From: UBA2883 sp964017965
Lineage (GTDB): Bacteria; Cyanobacteriota; Vampirovibrionia; Gastranaerophilales; Gastranaerophilaceae
Reading direction: 5' to 3'
Length of the DNA stretch: 64,000 nucleotides
Assembly: GCA_964017965.1 (NCBI GenBank)
Contig: CAXHNV010000002.1
Location: 62,001-126,000 of the forward strand
Each line of letters opens with the position of its first letter. The stretch's first letter is position 1. Both the position numbers and the translations under genes were made by a program. The notes below the pieces were generated by a model, which did no database searches, was not told where the DNA came from, and was given only the letters and a program-made list of their open reading frames with translations. Below, one piece after another: positions 49,217 to 58,997 of this stretch.

Positions 49217-50020
49217 ATGGGTTTAGCAGCTTCACAGGCTCGTCTATTGACGTTGACGTCTAGGCAGCATGCAATTGAATATAAAGCTCAAAAACTTGAA
49301 GCCGAAAAGCTACAGCTTGCTAACGATTCAGATCAGGTTTACAACACCTATTTGAATGCTTTGGATGCTACAAAGGTTCAGTATCGTTTTGTTAATGATG
49401 ACGGTACTACAGCCTTTTCTAATGCTACATTTGGTGATTTGAAAAATGCAGGTTTCTTGTTCAGTGTAAACGGAACTATTTGTAATGACCTTGCGGGTGT
49501 TAAAAAAGCTTTACAAGACCAAAAGATAGTTGATTTGACAGCGGGTGATTCATATACGTTGTTAACTACATTGATACAAGAAGGCTATGTAGTAGTAATG
49601 GAAAAGAACCCTGAGGTTTCTGAGTACTATAAATTTGATCCGGTAAATGGTAAGTTAGAATACAGCGACGCTATAGACCATACACATGATTGGGATTATA
49701 CTATTACACCGGCTGGTGTAAAACAAGGTGCTACTGCTGATAATGGTACAGCGGATGTATACAACGAATTCTTTAAGGTATTTGGTGATACAAGCGTATC
49801 AACATCAACCAAGTTACAGGAAGTATCAGATGAAGTTGGCTTAAAGAAAGCTGAAGCTCAATATGAAGCTGATATGAACAAGATTAACAAGAAGGATACC
49901 AGATTCGATACTGAGTTAGCACAGCTTGAGACTGAGCGTAACGCTATCAAGGAAGAAATTGAAGCATTGAAGAATGTAGCCAAAGAAAACGTAGACAGAA
50001 CGTTCAAAATCTTCACATAG
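49217..50020 (+). CDS. Coiled-coil protein with MGLAASQARLL N-terminus, unknown
   Basis: The 267-residue protein starts MGLAASQARLLTLTSRQHAIEYKAQKLEAEKLQLANDS, a helical amphipathic N-terminus reminiscent of flagellar or type III exported proteins, with no signal peptide. The central part is beta-rich (VQYRFVNDDGTTAF, YTLLTTLIQEGYVVVMEKNP). The last 65 residues form a strong coiled coil (KKAEAQYEADMNKINKKDTRFDTELAQLETERNAIKEEIEAL). It may be secreted by the flagellar export system or have a surface role, but this is inference. A strong AAGGAG site precedes the ATG, and terminators lie on both sides, so it is monocistronic. Confidence 0.8.
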   Translation: MGLAASQARLLTLTSRQHAIEYKAQKLEAEKLQLANDSDQVYNTYLNALDATKVQYRFVNDDGTTAFSNATFGDLKNAGFLFSVNGTICNDLAGVKKALQDQKIVDLTAGDSYTLLTTLIQEGYVVVMEKNPEVSEYYKFDPVNGKLEYSDAIDHTHDWDYTITPAGVKQGATADNGTADVYNEFFKVFGDTSVSTSTKLQEVSDEVGLKKAEAQYEADMNKINKKDTRFDTELAQLETERNAIKEEIEALKNVAKENVDRTFKIFT

Positions 50021-50066
50021 TGATTAGATTATTAACTTTTGTAACGTTTAAAAATATAATGAAATT

Positions 50067-50090
50067 ACCCTCTTCGGAGGGTTTTTATAT
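50067..50090 (+). terminator. UUCG-tetraloop terminator
   Basis: ACCCTC (50067-50072) and GAGGGT (50077-50082) enclose TTCG, a very stable tetraloop closed by C-G, followed by TTTTATAT. It ends the transcript of the preceding coiled-coil gene. Confidence 0.9.
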
Positions 50091-50162
50091 ATATGGAGTA
50101 TAGCATCCATGCGTTTTAAACAGAGAGAGAATGTTATACAACCGCAGTAAAGAGAGCAAATT

Positions 50163-51524
50163 ATGCCAGGAATTGATACCGCAATATCAACAGCCGCTAC
50201 CACTGCAGCTTTGCAAACAGCCAATGCTGCAAAAGCCGGTTTGAATGCAAAATTGCAACCTGAAAAACAAGGTGCTGCTCAATCAAAAAGCAACATCAAC
50301 TCTATTTTTAGTGCTGCAAATCAGGCTATACAGGATGCAAAATCAAAAGGTACGTCAATAAGCGACACTGCTGTATCAAATATTAATAATAAAGCGGGTG
50401 AAATAACATCTGCCAGTGAAGAAAATGCCGGAAAGATAACGGACATTATAGCTGAAAGTACAAAAGTTATAGCAGAATTCACTGCAAAAATTACTGAGTT
50501 AAATCAGGAAAAGAAAAGTATAGAAGACAAAATTAAAGAAAAAGGCGGACAGGTAAAAGAACAAGCTGAGTCTGCACCTCCTGAATCTGGGGAAGTTATA
50601 CAAGAATACGTTGATAATGAAGGCAACGTAGTACAAGTAAAACAACAAACTCCTTCACAGCAATCTAACGGTGGTGGCGCTGTAGACCCTGAAATAGCCG
50701 CTTTACAAAGCCAATTAGAAGGTATTAATACCCAAATTGGTGATATTAGTGGTCAGATGACAACAGCAGTTGCTGAACGCACAGCAGATACAGCCGTCAT
50801 TGTTACTGAGAATGCAACTATGGTAGCTGCAGGAGAAGCTGAGATTAACGGTATTAAATCAACCGCAGATAATGAATTAAGTGCGGAAACTGCAAAATTA
50901 AATCAAGCATCCCAAAAAGCTGCTCAGGGTTTAAGAACAGAAATTTCTACGCAAACATCGAGTCAGGCTACTAATATATCAAGTTCAGGTGCTGCAACTT
51001 CTGCTGCTCAAGCCGCAAGAGCAGCAGCTAGCGCTGCTGCAATGGATGATCCGAATAAATCTGCTTTAGAACAGGTAGCTGGTGAGCTTGAAAAATTATC
51101 CGGCGATTTTGGTATGGAAAAAGGTGTTGCAAAAAGCAACAATGAAAATCATACCACTGCAACACAATATCAACAGCAAATTCAAAATGCAATAAGTAGT
51201 GCTATATCGGGTGATTTTCAACAGTTTTCTCAACAAATAAATCAGGCATTTACTACTGCAATGCAAGAAGCTAATAATGCTAAGAATATTATGCCTTCAG
51301 GTAATACAGAGGAAATCCCTCAAGGAAATGATTCCGGTAATAATCAAATGTCAAATGCAGAGATGAACAATGTGATTGGTACAGGAGTCAATGTTCTATC
51401 AAGTATATTTGGGAATGGTCAATCAGCTGGTTTTGGCGGAGTTGGCGGATTCCCTGCTTCCGGTAACCCTGTGTCCGACGGTATTAACTTGGTAGGCGGT
51501 ATCTTGCAAAATGTTCTATCTTAG
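50163..51524 (+). CDS. Ala/Gln/Ser-rich coiled-coil protein, unknown
   Basis: The 453-residue protein is low in complexity and unrecognised. It begins MPGIDTAISTAATTAALQTANAAKAGL without a signal peptide, has a coiled coil (IIAESTKVIAEFTAKITELNQEKKSIEDKIKEKGGQVKEQ), a Gln/Pro/Ser linker, a second helical block and an Ala-rich part, and ends Gly/Asn-rich (FGNGQSAGFGGVGGFPASGNP). This composition resembles exported filament or effector-chaperone-like proteins. It follows another coiled-coil gene separated by a strong terminator. It converges with the mlaE-like gene and shares 4 nt at the stop codons. Confidence 0.78.
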   Translation: MPGIDTAISTAATTAALQTANAAKAGLNAKLQPEKQGAAQSKSNINSIFSAANQAIQDAKSKGTSISDTAVSNINNKAGEITSASEENAGKITDIIAESTKVIAEFTAKITELNQEKKSIEDKIKEKGGQVKEQAESAPPESGEVIQEYVDNEGNVVQVKQQTPSQQSNGGGAVDPEIAALQSQLEGINTQIGDISGQMTTAVAERTADTAVIVTENATMVAAGEAEINGIKSTADNELSAETAKLNQASQKAAQGLRTEISTQTSSQATNISSSGAATSAAQAARAAASAAAMDDPNKSALEQVAGELEKLSGDFGMEKGVAKSNNENHTTATQYQQQIQNAISSAISGDFQQFSQQINQAFTTAMQEANNAKNIMPSGNTEEIPQGNDSGNNQMSNAEMNNVIGTGVNVLSSIFGNGQSAGFGGVGGFPASGNPVSDGINLVGGILQNVLS

Positions 51525-52252
51525 AGATAGAATACGAAATTGATTATGAAGTCTGCAATTAATAGATAGATTGTAGATTTTATTGCTGCCTGTGTTGTTG
51601 AAATTCCGACTTCTTTCGCTCCGCCGGAGGTTTCATAGCCCTGTGTAGCACATACATCGGCTATCAATATCCCAAAAATAAACGCTTTTACTATGCTGAC
51701 ATACAAATCTTTTAATCTTAACCACGCCCAGACAGAGTTTATATATCTGTGCGGGTGTAATTTGATTGTCAAATAAGCTACGAGCATTCCGCCAAAGATA
51801 CCTATTACTTCTGCAATTAGAGTTACCATAGGAATGGTGATTGCGCCTGATAATATTCTTGGTGCAAAATAATACCCTATAGGGTCGACTTTTAAGGTCT
51901 TGATTGCGTCAACCTGCTCGGTAACTTTCATGTTAGCAATCTCTGCAGAAATCGCAGTTCCTGCTCTGGCTCCTATTGATAACGCTACAAAAGCAGGTGC
52001 AATTTCTCTTATAATCATAATAGTGATTGTTCCGCCGATATAACTGTCTGCGCCGCTCATCAGAAACTGTTTTGAAATCTGTATGGTAATAACCGCCGCT
52101 GCAACAAACGAGATTATCAGAGAAATCCCGAGTGAATCATAACTTATGGCTGCAGCCTGTGTTATTGCGTGCTTAAACCTCATCTGCCCCGAGCAAATGT
52201 ACTTAATAGAGGTTATGAGGTTTTGAACACATTTACCTAAAAAACTAATCAT
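51521..52252 (-). CDS. mlaE: MlaE-family ABC transporter permease
   Basis: This 243-residue permease has five to six helices and the MlaE hallmark block REIAPAFVALSIGARAGTAISAEIANMKVTEQVDAIKTLKVDP. MlaE-type systems move phospholipids between the inner and outer membranes, which supports a diderm envelope. The genes for the ATPase (MlaF) and MCE protein (MlaD) are not adjacent. The start overlaps the ilvE stop by 8 nt. Confidence 0.9.
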   Translation of the reverse strand: MISFLGKCVQNLITSIKYICSGQMRFKHAITQAAAISYDSLGISLIISFVAAAVITIQISKQFLMSGADSYIGGTITIMIIREIAPAFVALSIGARAGTAISAEIANMKVTEQVDAIKTLKVDPIGYYFAPRILSGAITIPMVTLIAEVIGIFGGMLVAYLTIKLHPHRYINSVWAWLRLKDLYVSIVKAFIFGILIADVCATQGYETSGGAKEVGISTTQAAIKSTIYLLIADFIINFVFYL

Positions 52253-53162
52253 ATATAGGTGTACACCAGTGTTTGTATTTAGCTACTTTACCCTTAACAA
52301 CATCAAAGTATAGCTTTTGAAGTTTAGATGTTATTTCACCTATTTCACCGTTGTTACCAATCATACGTTTGTCAATGCTTGAAACGTGTGTGATTTGAGC
52401 GCCTGTACCACAACAGAATACTTCATCCATATAATATAATTCTGAACGGTCAACAGCTCTTTCCACAACTTCTATACCTAAATCTCTTGCAAGTTCAAGA
52501 ACAGTGTTTCTTGTTACACCAACCAGGATATCGTCAGTTGCGTTTGTTGTTATAAGTTTACCGTCTCTGATGAAGATAAGGTTCATTGCAGAGCCTTCTG
52601 TAACCTGTCCTGATTCTGATAAAACAACCGCATCATCAAAACCAAAGTTATGAGCGTCAGTCTTAATCAAAGCTGCGTTTGCATAAGCACCTGTAACTTT
52701 TGCACTTGGCGGAATTGAGTTATCGCCGTTTCTTCTCCAGCTTGATACACACATGTTCAAACCTGCGCTTGAATCATAATAGTTGCCTAACGGTGTTGTG
52801 AAAACTACATATGAGTCTTCGTTATCATACAATCCCGGACCTACTTTTTGTGCTGATTTATAAAGTGTAGGTCTTATATATGTATCTTGTTTGTAACCGT
52901 TTTTCTTTAATAATGCTACGTTTATATCCATATATTCTTCAACGGTGTATGGGCTGTTCATAAACATTACTTTCGCACTTCTTAAAAGCCTTTCATAGTG
53001 TTCTTTCATTCTGAACGCGTATAATTGACCTTCTTCTTCGTTATAATATGCTCTGATACCTTCGAAAACACCTGTTCCATAAAGGAATGCGTGAGTTCTA
53101 ACAGGAATCATAGCTTTGTCTGCTTCCACATACTCGCCGTTTAAGAATACATATTCTGTCAT
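52245..53162 (-). CDS. ilvE: Branched-chain amino acid aminotransferase
   Basis: A class IV PLP aminotransferase of normal length (305 residues). Visible motifs include TGVFEGIRAYYNEEEGQLYAFRMKEHYERLLRSAKVM, the PLP lysine region AKVTGAYANAALIKTDA, LSESGQVTEGSAMNLIFIRDGKL and VFCCGTGAQITHVSSID. It catalyses the last step of Val, Leu and Ile synthesis or the first step of their degradation. Its promoter is near consensus (53195-53224, minus strand). It precedes mlaE in an overlapping arrangement. Confidence 0.94.
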   Translation of the reverse strand: MTEYVFLNGEYVEADKAMIPVRTHAFLYGTGVFEGIRAYYNEEEGQLYAFRMKEHYERLLRSAKVMFMNSPYTVEEYMDINVALLKKNGYKQDTYIRPTLYKSAQKVGPGLYDNEDSYVVFTTPLGNYYDSSAGLNMCVSSWRRNGDNSIPPSAKVTGAYANAALIKTDAHNFGFDDAVVLSESGQVTEGSAMNLIFIRDGKLITTNATDDILVGVTRNTVLELARDLGIEVVERAVDRSELYYMDEVFCCGTGAQITHVSSIDKRMIGNNGEIGEITSKLQKLYFDVVKGKVAKYKHWCTPIYD

Positions 53163-53194
53163 AATTTACTCCCCCTAATTCTTATCTTGAGATT

Positions 53195-53224
53195 ATTATA
53201 CTTCTGTGACAACTTCAATGTCAA
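53195..53224 (-). promoter_or_regulatory. Consensus sigma70 promoter of ilvE
   Basis: On the minus strand TTGACA (53224-53219) and TATAAT (53200-53195), both perfect, are spaced 18 bp. The ilvE ATG is at 53162 with a GGGGGAG ribosome site. Confidence 0.85.
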
Positions 53225-53228
53225 TAAT

Positions 53229-53257
53229 TTGATTTTTGAACTTGATTTATATATAAT
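53229..53257 (+). promoter_or_regulatory. Promoter of glyQ
   Basis: TTGATT (53229-53234) and TATAAT (53252-53257) are spaced 17 bp. It is back to back with the ilvE promoter, the two -35 boxes being 4 bp apart. Confidence 0.8.
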
Positions 53258-53289
53258 AAGTGTAAATTGTACAATGAATTGAGGTAGGT

Positions 53290-54162
53290 ATGGAACTTAA
53301 TTTTCAAGATTTAATATTAAATTTGTCTGCGTTTTGGTCTAAGTATGGTTGTGTAATTCAACAGCCGTATGATACTGAGAAGGGTGCATCAACAATGAAC
53401 CCTGCGACTTTCTTAAGAGCATTGGGGCCTGAACCTTGGTCTACTGCTATGGTTGAACCTTGCAGACGTCCTACTGACGCCAGATACGGAGAAAACCCTA
53501 ACAGATTAGGACATTATTTTCAGTATCAGGTATTGTTGAAACCGTCTCCTGATAACGCTCAAGAACTTTATTTGAGCAGCTTGGAGGCTATGGGTATTGA
53601 TTTATCAAAACACGATGTAAGATTTGTTGAAGACAACTGGGAATCTCCTACACTTGGTGCTGCCGGTGTGGGTTGGGAAGTTTGGCTTGATGGTATGGAA
53701 ATTACCCAGTTTACATATTTTCAACAGGTTGGCGGGGTTGAAGTTAAACCTGTTGCGCTTGAGATTACTTACGGTTTGGAAAGAATCGCTATGTATTTAC
53801 AAAACAAAGAGTCTGTTTTTGATATCAACTGGAACAATTCTTTGAAATATGGTGAGATTTATTTACAAAACGAGATTGAACAATCAAAATACAACTTTGA
53901 ATATTCAGACGGCGAGTCTTTGTTCAAGATGTTTGAGTTATATCAAAAAGAAGTGGATAACTGTATTGCGGCAAAACTTGTTTTACCTGCATACGATTAT
54001 GTTTTAAAATGTTCTCATACGTTCAACTTACTTGATGCAAGAGGGGTTATCAGTAAGGATGAAAGAATAAACTTTATTAACAGGGTTAGAACAATGGCTT
54101 CTGCTGTTGCTAATCTTTATGTTGAACAACGTAGAGAATTGGGATACCCTCTTTGCAAATAG
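53290..54162 (+). CDS. glyQ: Glycyl-tRNA synthetase alpha subunit
   Basis: This is the catalytic subunit of the bacterial heterotetrameric glycyl-tRNA synthetase. Motifs include SKYGCVIQQPYDTEKGASTMNPATFLRALGPEPW, VEPCRRPTDARYGENPNRLGHYFQYQVLLKPSP, DNWESPTLGAAGVGWEVWLDGMEITQFTYFQQ and VALEITYGLERIAMYLQ. Length (290 residues) is normal. The beta-subunit gene glyS, normally adjacent, is not next to it. Confidence 0.96.
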   Translation: MELNFQDLILNLSAFWSKYGCVIQQPYDTEKGASTMNPATFLRALGPEPWSTAMVEPCRRPTDARYGENPNRLGHYFQYQVLLKPSPDNAQELYLSSLEAMGIDLSKHDVRFVEDNWESPTLGAAGVGWEVWLDGMEITQFTYFQQVGGVEVKPVALEITYGLERIAMYLQNKESVFDINWNNSLKYGEIYLQNEIEQSKYNFEYSDGESLFKMFELYQKEVDNCIAAKLVLPAYDYVLKCSHTFNLLDARGVISKDERINFINRVRTMASAVANLYVEQRRELGYPLCK

Positions 54163-54181
54163 GTAAGGACAATTTGGTAAA

Positions 54182-55759
54182 ATGCTGGAAAAATTTAATA
54201 ATTTTATTTTAAAAATGTTAACAAAGAAAAATCCTGAACAGATTATGGCGACAGCCTCAAAAGCAGGGTTAGAAAAAACGCTTACCGCAATTGATTTGGT
54301 AATACTTGGTGTTGGTGCGATTATCGGCTCAGGTATTTTTGCGGTTGTCGGTATTGCTGCTGCGGGTCAGGCAGGTTCTCCTGGTGCAGGTCCTGCTCTT
54401 ATTGTTTCAATGGTTATTGCAACTATTGCAAGTATTTTTTCTGCAATGTGTTATAGTGAGTTTTCTACTATGATTCCTGTTGCTGGCGGTGCTTATACGT
54501 ATACGTTTGTTACGTTGGGTGAGTTTGCTGCTTGGATTGTTGGTTGGTTGCTTACTCTTGAATATTTGTTCGGATATATCGGGGTTGCTTGTTCGTGGGC
54601 TAAATATGTTATGAACTTCTTGAACAGGTTCTCTTTATATTTACCGGATTGGTTAGCAAATCCGCCTGTTTGGTTATTGGATAACTACAATTCAGTAAAA
54701 CAAAGTATTGAAGCTTCCGGCGGTGATTTATCTGCTATTCCGCATTTATTCGGTATTCCTTTATGTATAAATTTGCCTGCTTTATTGATTGTTGTTTTGA
54801 CTACGGCAATGCTTATTAAAGGTACAAAAGATTCAACAAAAATGGCTGCACTTATGGTTGTTATTAAGTTGTCAGTTATTGCGTTGTTTGTTATATTCGG
54901 GGCGTTTTGTGTGAGACCTGAAAACTGGACTCCGTTTGCGCCTTGCGGGTTTAAAGGTATTTGTATGGGTGCGTTCACGATATTCTTTGCGTATGTCGGT
55001 TTTGATGCGCTTGCTACAACCGCTGAGGAATGTAAAAACCCTCAAAAAGACTTACCTATCGGGATTATCGGTTCACTTATAATAACTACTCTTGTATATA
55101 TCTCTGTTGCTCTTGTTTTGACAGGGATTTATAACACAAGTGGTACGATTGACGCTGGGTTCTTAGATGCTCCTTTAGCGTTTGTTATGAACTTGCATAA
55201 TATTAAGGTTATACCTGAATTGATTTCTATCGGTGCGATTGCCGGTTTAACATCTGTTTTAATGGTGTTACACTTAGCTACAACAAGAGTTTTGTATGCA
55301 ATGAGTAGAGATAATTTCTTACCGAATGTGTTCCAAAAACTACATCCGAAGTTTAAAACTCCACACGTTTTGACTTTGCTTGTTGGGGTATTATGTATAA
55401 TCGGTACATTGATGTTTGATGTTCATAATGCTGCGAACTTATGTGTTTACGGTACATTTGCATCGTTTATTGTAATTTGTGTAGCAGTTTTGATACTTAG
55501 AAAAGTTGATCCTGATAGACCTAGACCTTTCAAAGTTCCTTGTTCACCGCTATTCCCTATGCTTGGGATTATTTGCTGCGGCGGTTTGATGATTTATTCC
55601 TTTAAAGAACTTAAAGATTCTTCAGTTTTATTTGGTCTGTGGGTTGTTCTTGGTATAATTATTTATGCGTTGTATGGTTATTCGAAAAACCGTAAAGCTG
55701 AAATTAGTAGTATAGAAAAAGAAAATATAGATGAAAATAAAGAGTGCGTTATTAAATAA
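54182..55759 (+). CDS. APC-family amino acid permease (CAT/YfnA-like), first of tandem pair
   Basis: A 525-residue integral membrane protein with about twelve helices. The first helix has VILGVGAIIGSGIFAVVG, the substrate-binding signature of APC transporters. YTYTFVTLGEFAAWIVGWLLTLEYLFG, IFFAYVGFDALATTAEECKNPQKDLPIGI and TRVLYAMSRDNFLP match the cationic amino acid transporter branch. It follows glyQ by 19 nt with an AAGGA site and overlaps its paralogue by 29 nt. The substrate is not known. Confidence 0.92.
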   Translation: MLEKFNNFILKMLTKKNPEQIMATASKAGLEKTLTAIDLVILGVGAIIGSGIFAVVGIAAAGQAGSPGAGPALIVSMVIATIASIFSAMCYSEFSTMIPVAGGAYTYTFVTLGEFAAWIVGWLLTLEYLFGYIGVACSWAKYVMNFLNRFSLYLPDWLANPPVWLLDNYNSVKQSIEASGGDLSAIPHLFGIPLCINLPALLIVVLTTAMLIKGTKDSTKMAALMVVIKLSVIALFVIFGAFCVRPENWTPFAPCGFKGICMGAFTIFFAYVGFDALATTAEECKNPQKDLPIGIIGSLIITTLVYISVALVLTGIYNTSGTIDAGFLDAPLAFVMNLHNIKVIPELISIGAIAGLTSVLMVLHLATTRVLYAMSRDNFLPNVFQKLHPKFKTPHVLTLLVGVLCIIGTLMFDVHNAANLCVYGTFASFIVICVAVLILRKVDPDRPRPFKVPCSPLFPMLGIICCGGLMIYSFKELKDSSVLFGLWVVLGIIIYALYGYSKNRKAEISSIEKENIDENKECVIK

Positions 55760-57287
55760 CTTATTGAAATGTAAATCTCCGGATGAATTAATAGAAGCGG
55801 GCAGCAGTTCAGGTTTAAAAAAGACTTTAAACGTTTTTGACCTTATCATTATTGGTATAGGTGCTGTTGTCGGAACTGGGATATTTACCATTATCGGTAG
55901 TGCTATACAGGGCGGTCAGGGCAGCTTAGGTGCAGGACCTGCTGTTATTATATCTATGTTTTTGGCTGCTATTGCGAGTGTTTTTTCAGCGTTGTCATAT
56001 TCTGAAATATCAGCGATGATACCTGTTGCAGGTAGTGCGTATACTTATACGTATGCTACTATGGGTGAATTTATGGCATGGATGGTCGGTTGGATTCTTA
56101 TGCTTGAATATGCAATCGGGAATATTACGGTTGCAAGTGCTTGGACCGGATATTTCGTTCAATTCTTGAAAGGGTTTAAACATATTTTACCAGACTTTGT
56201 TATCAATTCTCCTCTGTGGTTAAGAAACGATTACAGAACTATATATGCCATGGCTGATAAGTTCGGCTGGGACGTGCACGATAAGATGCCGTTTATACAT
56301 TTGCCGGACTGGTTTAGTAATATATTCCATTTATCAGAGATTCCTATCGCGTTGAATTTACCGGCAATGTTTATTGTATTTGTACTTACGGTACTTTTAA
56401 TAAAGGGTGTTAAGGAGTCTACAAAGTTTGCAAGTATTATGGTTGCAGTTAATATGTTTATCATAATATCGTTCATACTTGTGGGTTCATTCTATGTTGC
56501 TCCTGCTAACTGGCATCCGTTTATGCCTAACGGGTTTGAGGGTGTATTTATGGGTGCGTTTGTTATATTCTTTGCTTATATCGGCTTTGACGCTATTTCA
56601 ACGGCTGCAGAAGAGACAAAGAATCCTCAAAGAGATTTGCCTATCGCTATTTTAGGTACATTAGTTATTTGTACGTTGTTATACGTTCTTGTTGCGTTGG
56701 TTTTGACGGGGATTATTCCTACAAATGCTATTGATACGCAAGCACCTTTGGCTCACGCTATGAGATGTATCGGTAAGGACTGGTATGCGGGCTTGATTTC
56801 GATTGGCGCATTGTGCGCTTTGACTACAGTATTGTTGATTTACCAGTTAGGTACGGCAAGAATTTTGTTTGCGATGAGCAGAGATAATTTCTTACCTAAA
56901 TCATTGAAAGAGATTCATAAAAACTTCAAGACCCCTCACGTTGTTACGTGGTTATCCGGCCTTGTGGTTATTGTTTGTGCTTTGTTTATGGATTTGAACG
57001 TATCTGCAGAGTTATGTAACTTTGGTACGTTTACGTCGTTTATAATTATCTGTTTAACAGTATTAATTTTAAGAAAGACTGAACCGGATAGAAAAAGACC
57101 GTTTAAGGTTCCTTTCTGTCCGTTATTTCCAATTCTGGGGATATTGACCTGCGCATTATTGATGTTCTGCAAGTTCAAGTCAAACTCTGATTCATCAATT
57201 TATTTTCTTGTATGGTTATTGATAGGTTTGGCTATCTATGCAGGGTTTGGTTACCAAAATAAACGTAGAAATGAAACCGACGTTTAG
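55731..57287 (+). CDS. APC-family amino acid permease, second of tandem pair
   Basis: A 518-residue permease closely similar in layout to the one before it, with IIIGIGAVVGTGIFTIIGSA, AYTYTYATMGEFMAWMVGWILMLEYAIGN, VIFFAYIGFDAISTAAEETKNPQRDLPIAI and ARILFAMSRDNFLPKSLKEIH. The pair probably arose by tandem duplication and has diverged considerably. It overlaps the upstream gene by 29 nt and ends on a 4-nt overlap with the convergent protease-like gene. It may supply amino acids to a host-associated cell. Confidence 0.92.
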   Translation: MKIKSALLNNLLKCKSPDELIEAGSSSGLKKTLNVFDLIIIGIGAVVGTGIFTIIGSAIQGGQGSLGAGPAVIISMFLAAIASVFSALSYSEISAMIPVAGSAYTYTYATMGEFMAWMVGWILMLEYAIGNITVASAWTGYFVQFLKGFKHILPDFVINSPLWLRNDYRTIYAMADKFGWDVHDKMPFIHLPDWFSNIFHLSEIPIALNLPAMFIVFVLTVLLIKGVKESTKFASIMVAVNMFIIISFILVGSFYVAPANWHPFMPNGFEGVFMGAFVIFFAYIGFDAISTAAEETKNPQRDLPIAILGTLVICTLLYVLVALVLTGIIPTNAIDTQAPLAHAMRCIGKDWYAGLISIGALCALTTVLLIYQLGTARILFAMSRDNFLPKSLKEIHKNFKTPHVVTWLSGLVVIVCALFMDLNVSAELCNFGTFTSFIIICLTVLILRKTEPDRKRPFKVPFCPLFPILGILTCALLMFCKFKSNSDSSIYFLVWLLIGLAIYAGFGYQNKRRNETDV

Positions 57288-58906
57288 GACGTCAATATAT
57301 GTGCTTCTCTGTTGTCAGCAATCTCTAGTTCTCCGTTTTCATCAGGAACTTCAATTCTACTTGAAAAACTATTTCTGCTAAAGTAGTCATGTGTTAAAGA
57401 TGCTATTATATCACCAGTTTCATTATATATTTCTTTAGTTTCGATTTTTCTTAAGTCTACAATCTTTACGACACCGTTTGGTTCATAGGTATAATTTTTT
57501 AGAACCCAATCTTCTATTGATTGAACTAATGTTCCTTGTTTATCAAATGTGAACGAATGACCACCGTCTTTTTTATAAGTTGTTGTTCCGTCATCATTTT
57601 CTATTACTTCAAAATCTTTTATTTGTTCACCATAAGATGAAATATTATATTTATCTGGAATTTTTGCATTTGGATGTTGTGAAACTATATCATCAAATTT
57701 TGTTTCAAATTCTTGTAGTATATTTAACCTGTCTTGGCAGAATGTTTGACGTGCTGTAGCTTCATTCATTAACAACTTTCTAGTTTTTTTGTCAAGTCCA
57801 CTTATATATTCAACATCAGCACTTTGTTCTTGGAGTTCAGCAGTAAGTCTTTCTAATAGTGATTTGTCATTATTATCCTCGCTGTTTGAAGAAAACTTAT
57901 AGTATTTCTTCCCTGAAGGGTCTGTTTCAACACTTTGTTCAAATGACTGTGTACCTCTAACATATTTACAAAATTGGTCAATAGGCAGATATCGAGTATT
58001 TTTGTATTCACCGTTAGGATTTTGAGCAACGTCATCCCAAGGGTTTTGAATAACAACATATCCTCCTTCAAGGTCAATATCTGTAACTTCTAATGCGTGT
58101 CGTGTCGGCATGCCAGATTCTGACCTGCCAAATGCTGTTTGAATTTTTAAATCTCGTCCTTCATCCATATATCTAGCCCATCTAACCACATCTTCTCGAG
58201 AAGGTATTATCATATCAGGTGAGATTCCTGTTAAACTATGTATTGTATGATACTCATCTAAACCTATATTTGCACCGTCAGATGTTAAACCATTATGTCC
58301 AATAAACATATTGGATTCAGGATCAAAGCTACCCTGCTCAGTATACAGAGCAAAAATAATCGCTTCAATAGCCTCGTGATCTATTACTCCATCCAGATTG
58401 GCTGCATGATACTTATCTATGGTTTCTTGTTTAACATAAACTTTGTTCCCTGTTGGGAATGTTACTGTATACCCGCCTGCGATACCATGTTTTTCTACAA
58501 GTTGAGAAAGATACCCAAATCCGCCCTCTCCACTCGCTATGAGTTGTAACGTAGATATTCCGACGCAGTTACCAATTTTGGATTGATAAAAGTGTTGATT
58601 GAATAGTGTATCACGATTTGAACGGTATGGTACTTTACCATTATGAAAAGCTTGGCTTGCTTCTTTTAATTTTGCAACCTCATCTGCCTTTGGGTCTTTT
58701 GATGGAGGAGCTTCTTTCAGTTCTTCTATCTCTATTGGACCTTCATACGTGTCCCCCTCATACACTAAACTAGCTATTGCTGCCTTAGCATCAAATAGCT
58801 TTTTTTTATCTGTAACTGCTTCCGGGTCATTATTTTCACGTACCGGAGATGTTCCTCCTGTAGTTGAAACGGTTTCAATACCTAACCTTAATCCGAATTC
58901 TGCCAT
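57284..58906 (-). CDS. Calpain-like cysteine protease domain protein
   Basis: This 540-residue protein shows the order of catalytic residues of papain/calpain-type proteases: Q108 and C114 in YQSKIGNCVGISTLQLIA, H270 in PTRHALEVTDIDLEGG and N288 in VVIQNPWDD. The NPW motif is calpain-typical. No signal peptide is visible at the N-terminus (MAEFGLRLGIETVSTTGG). The C-terminal 200 residues are unrecognised, with beta-strand repeats such as TYKKDGGHSFTFDKQGTLVQSIEDW. It could be an effector or a cytoplasmic protease. RBS AGGAG precedes the ATG. Confidence 0.82.
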   Translation of the reverse strand: MAEFGLRLGIETVSTTGGTSPVRENNDPEAVTDKKKLFDAKAAIASLVYEGDTYEGPIEIEELKEAPPSKDPKADEVAKLKEASQAFHNGKVPYRSNRDTLFNQHFYQSKIGNCVGISTLQLIASGEGGFGYLSQLVEKHGIAGGYTVTFPTGNKVYVKQETIDKYHAANLDGVIDHEAIEAIIFALYTEQGSFDPESNMFIGHNGLTSDGANIGLDEYHTIHSLTGISPDMIIPSREDVVRWARYMDEGRDLKIQTAFGRSESGMPTRHALEVTDIDLEGGYVVIQNPWDDVAQNPNGEYKNTRYLPIDQFCKYVRGTQSFEQSVETDPSGKKYYKFSSNSEDNNDKSLLERLTAELQEQSADVEYISGLDKKTRKLLMNEATARQTFCQDRLNILQEFETKFDDIVSQHPNAKIPDKYNISSYGEQIKDFEVIENDDGTTTYKKDGGHSFTFDKQGTLVQSIEDWVLKNYTYEPNGVVKIVDLRKIETKEIYNETGDIIASLTHDYFSRNSFSSRIEVPDENGELEIADNREAHILTS

Positions 58907-58997
58907 AGATATACTCCTATAGTTTTTTATATTAACGACATATTTAGTTGATATCTTTAATAAATATTAAGAAATATTAAAAAATCTTTTGTTTATT

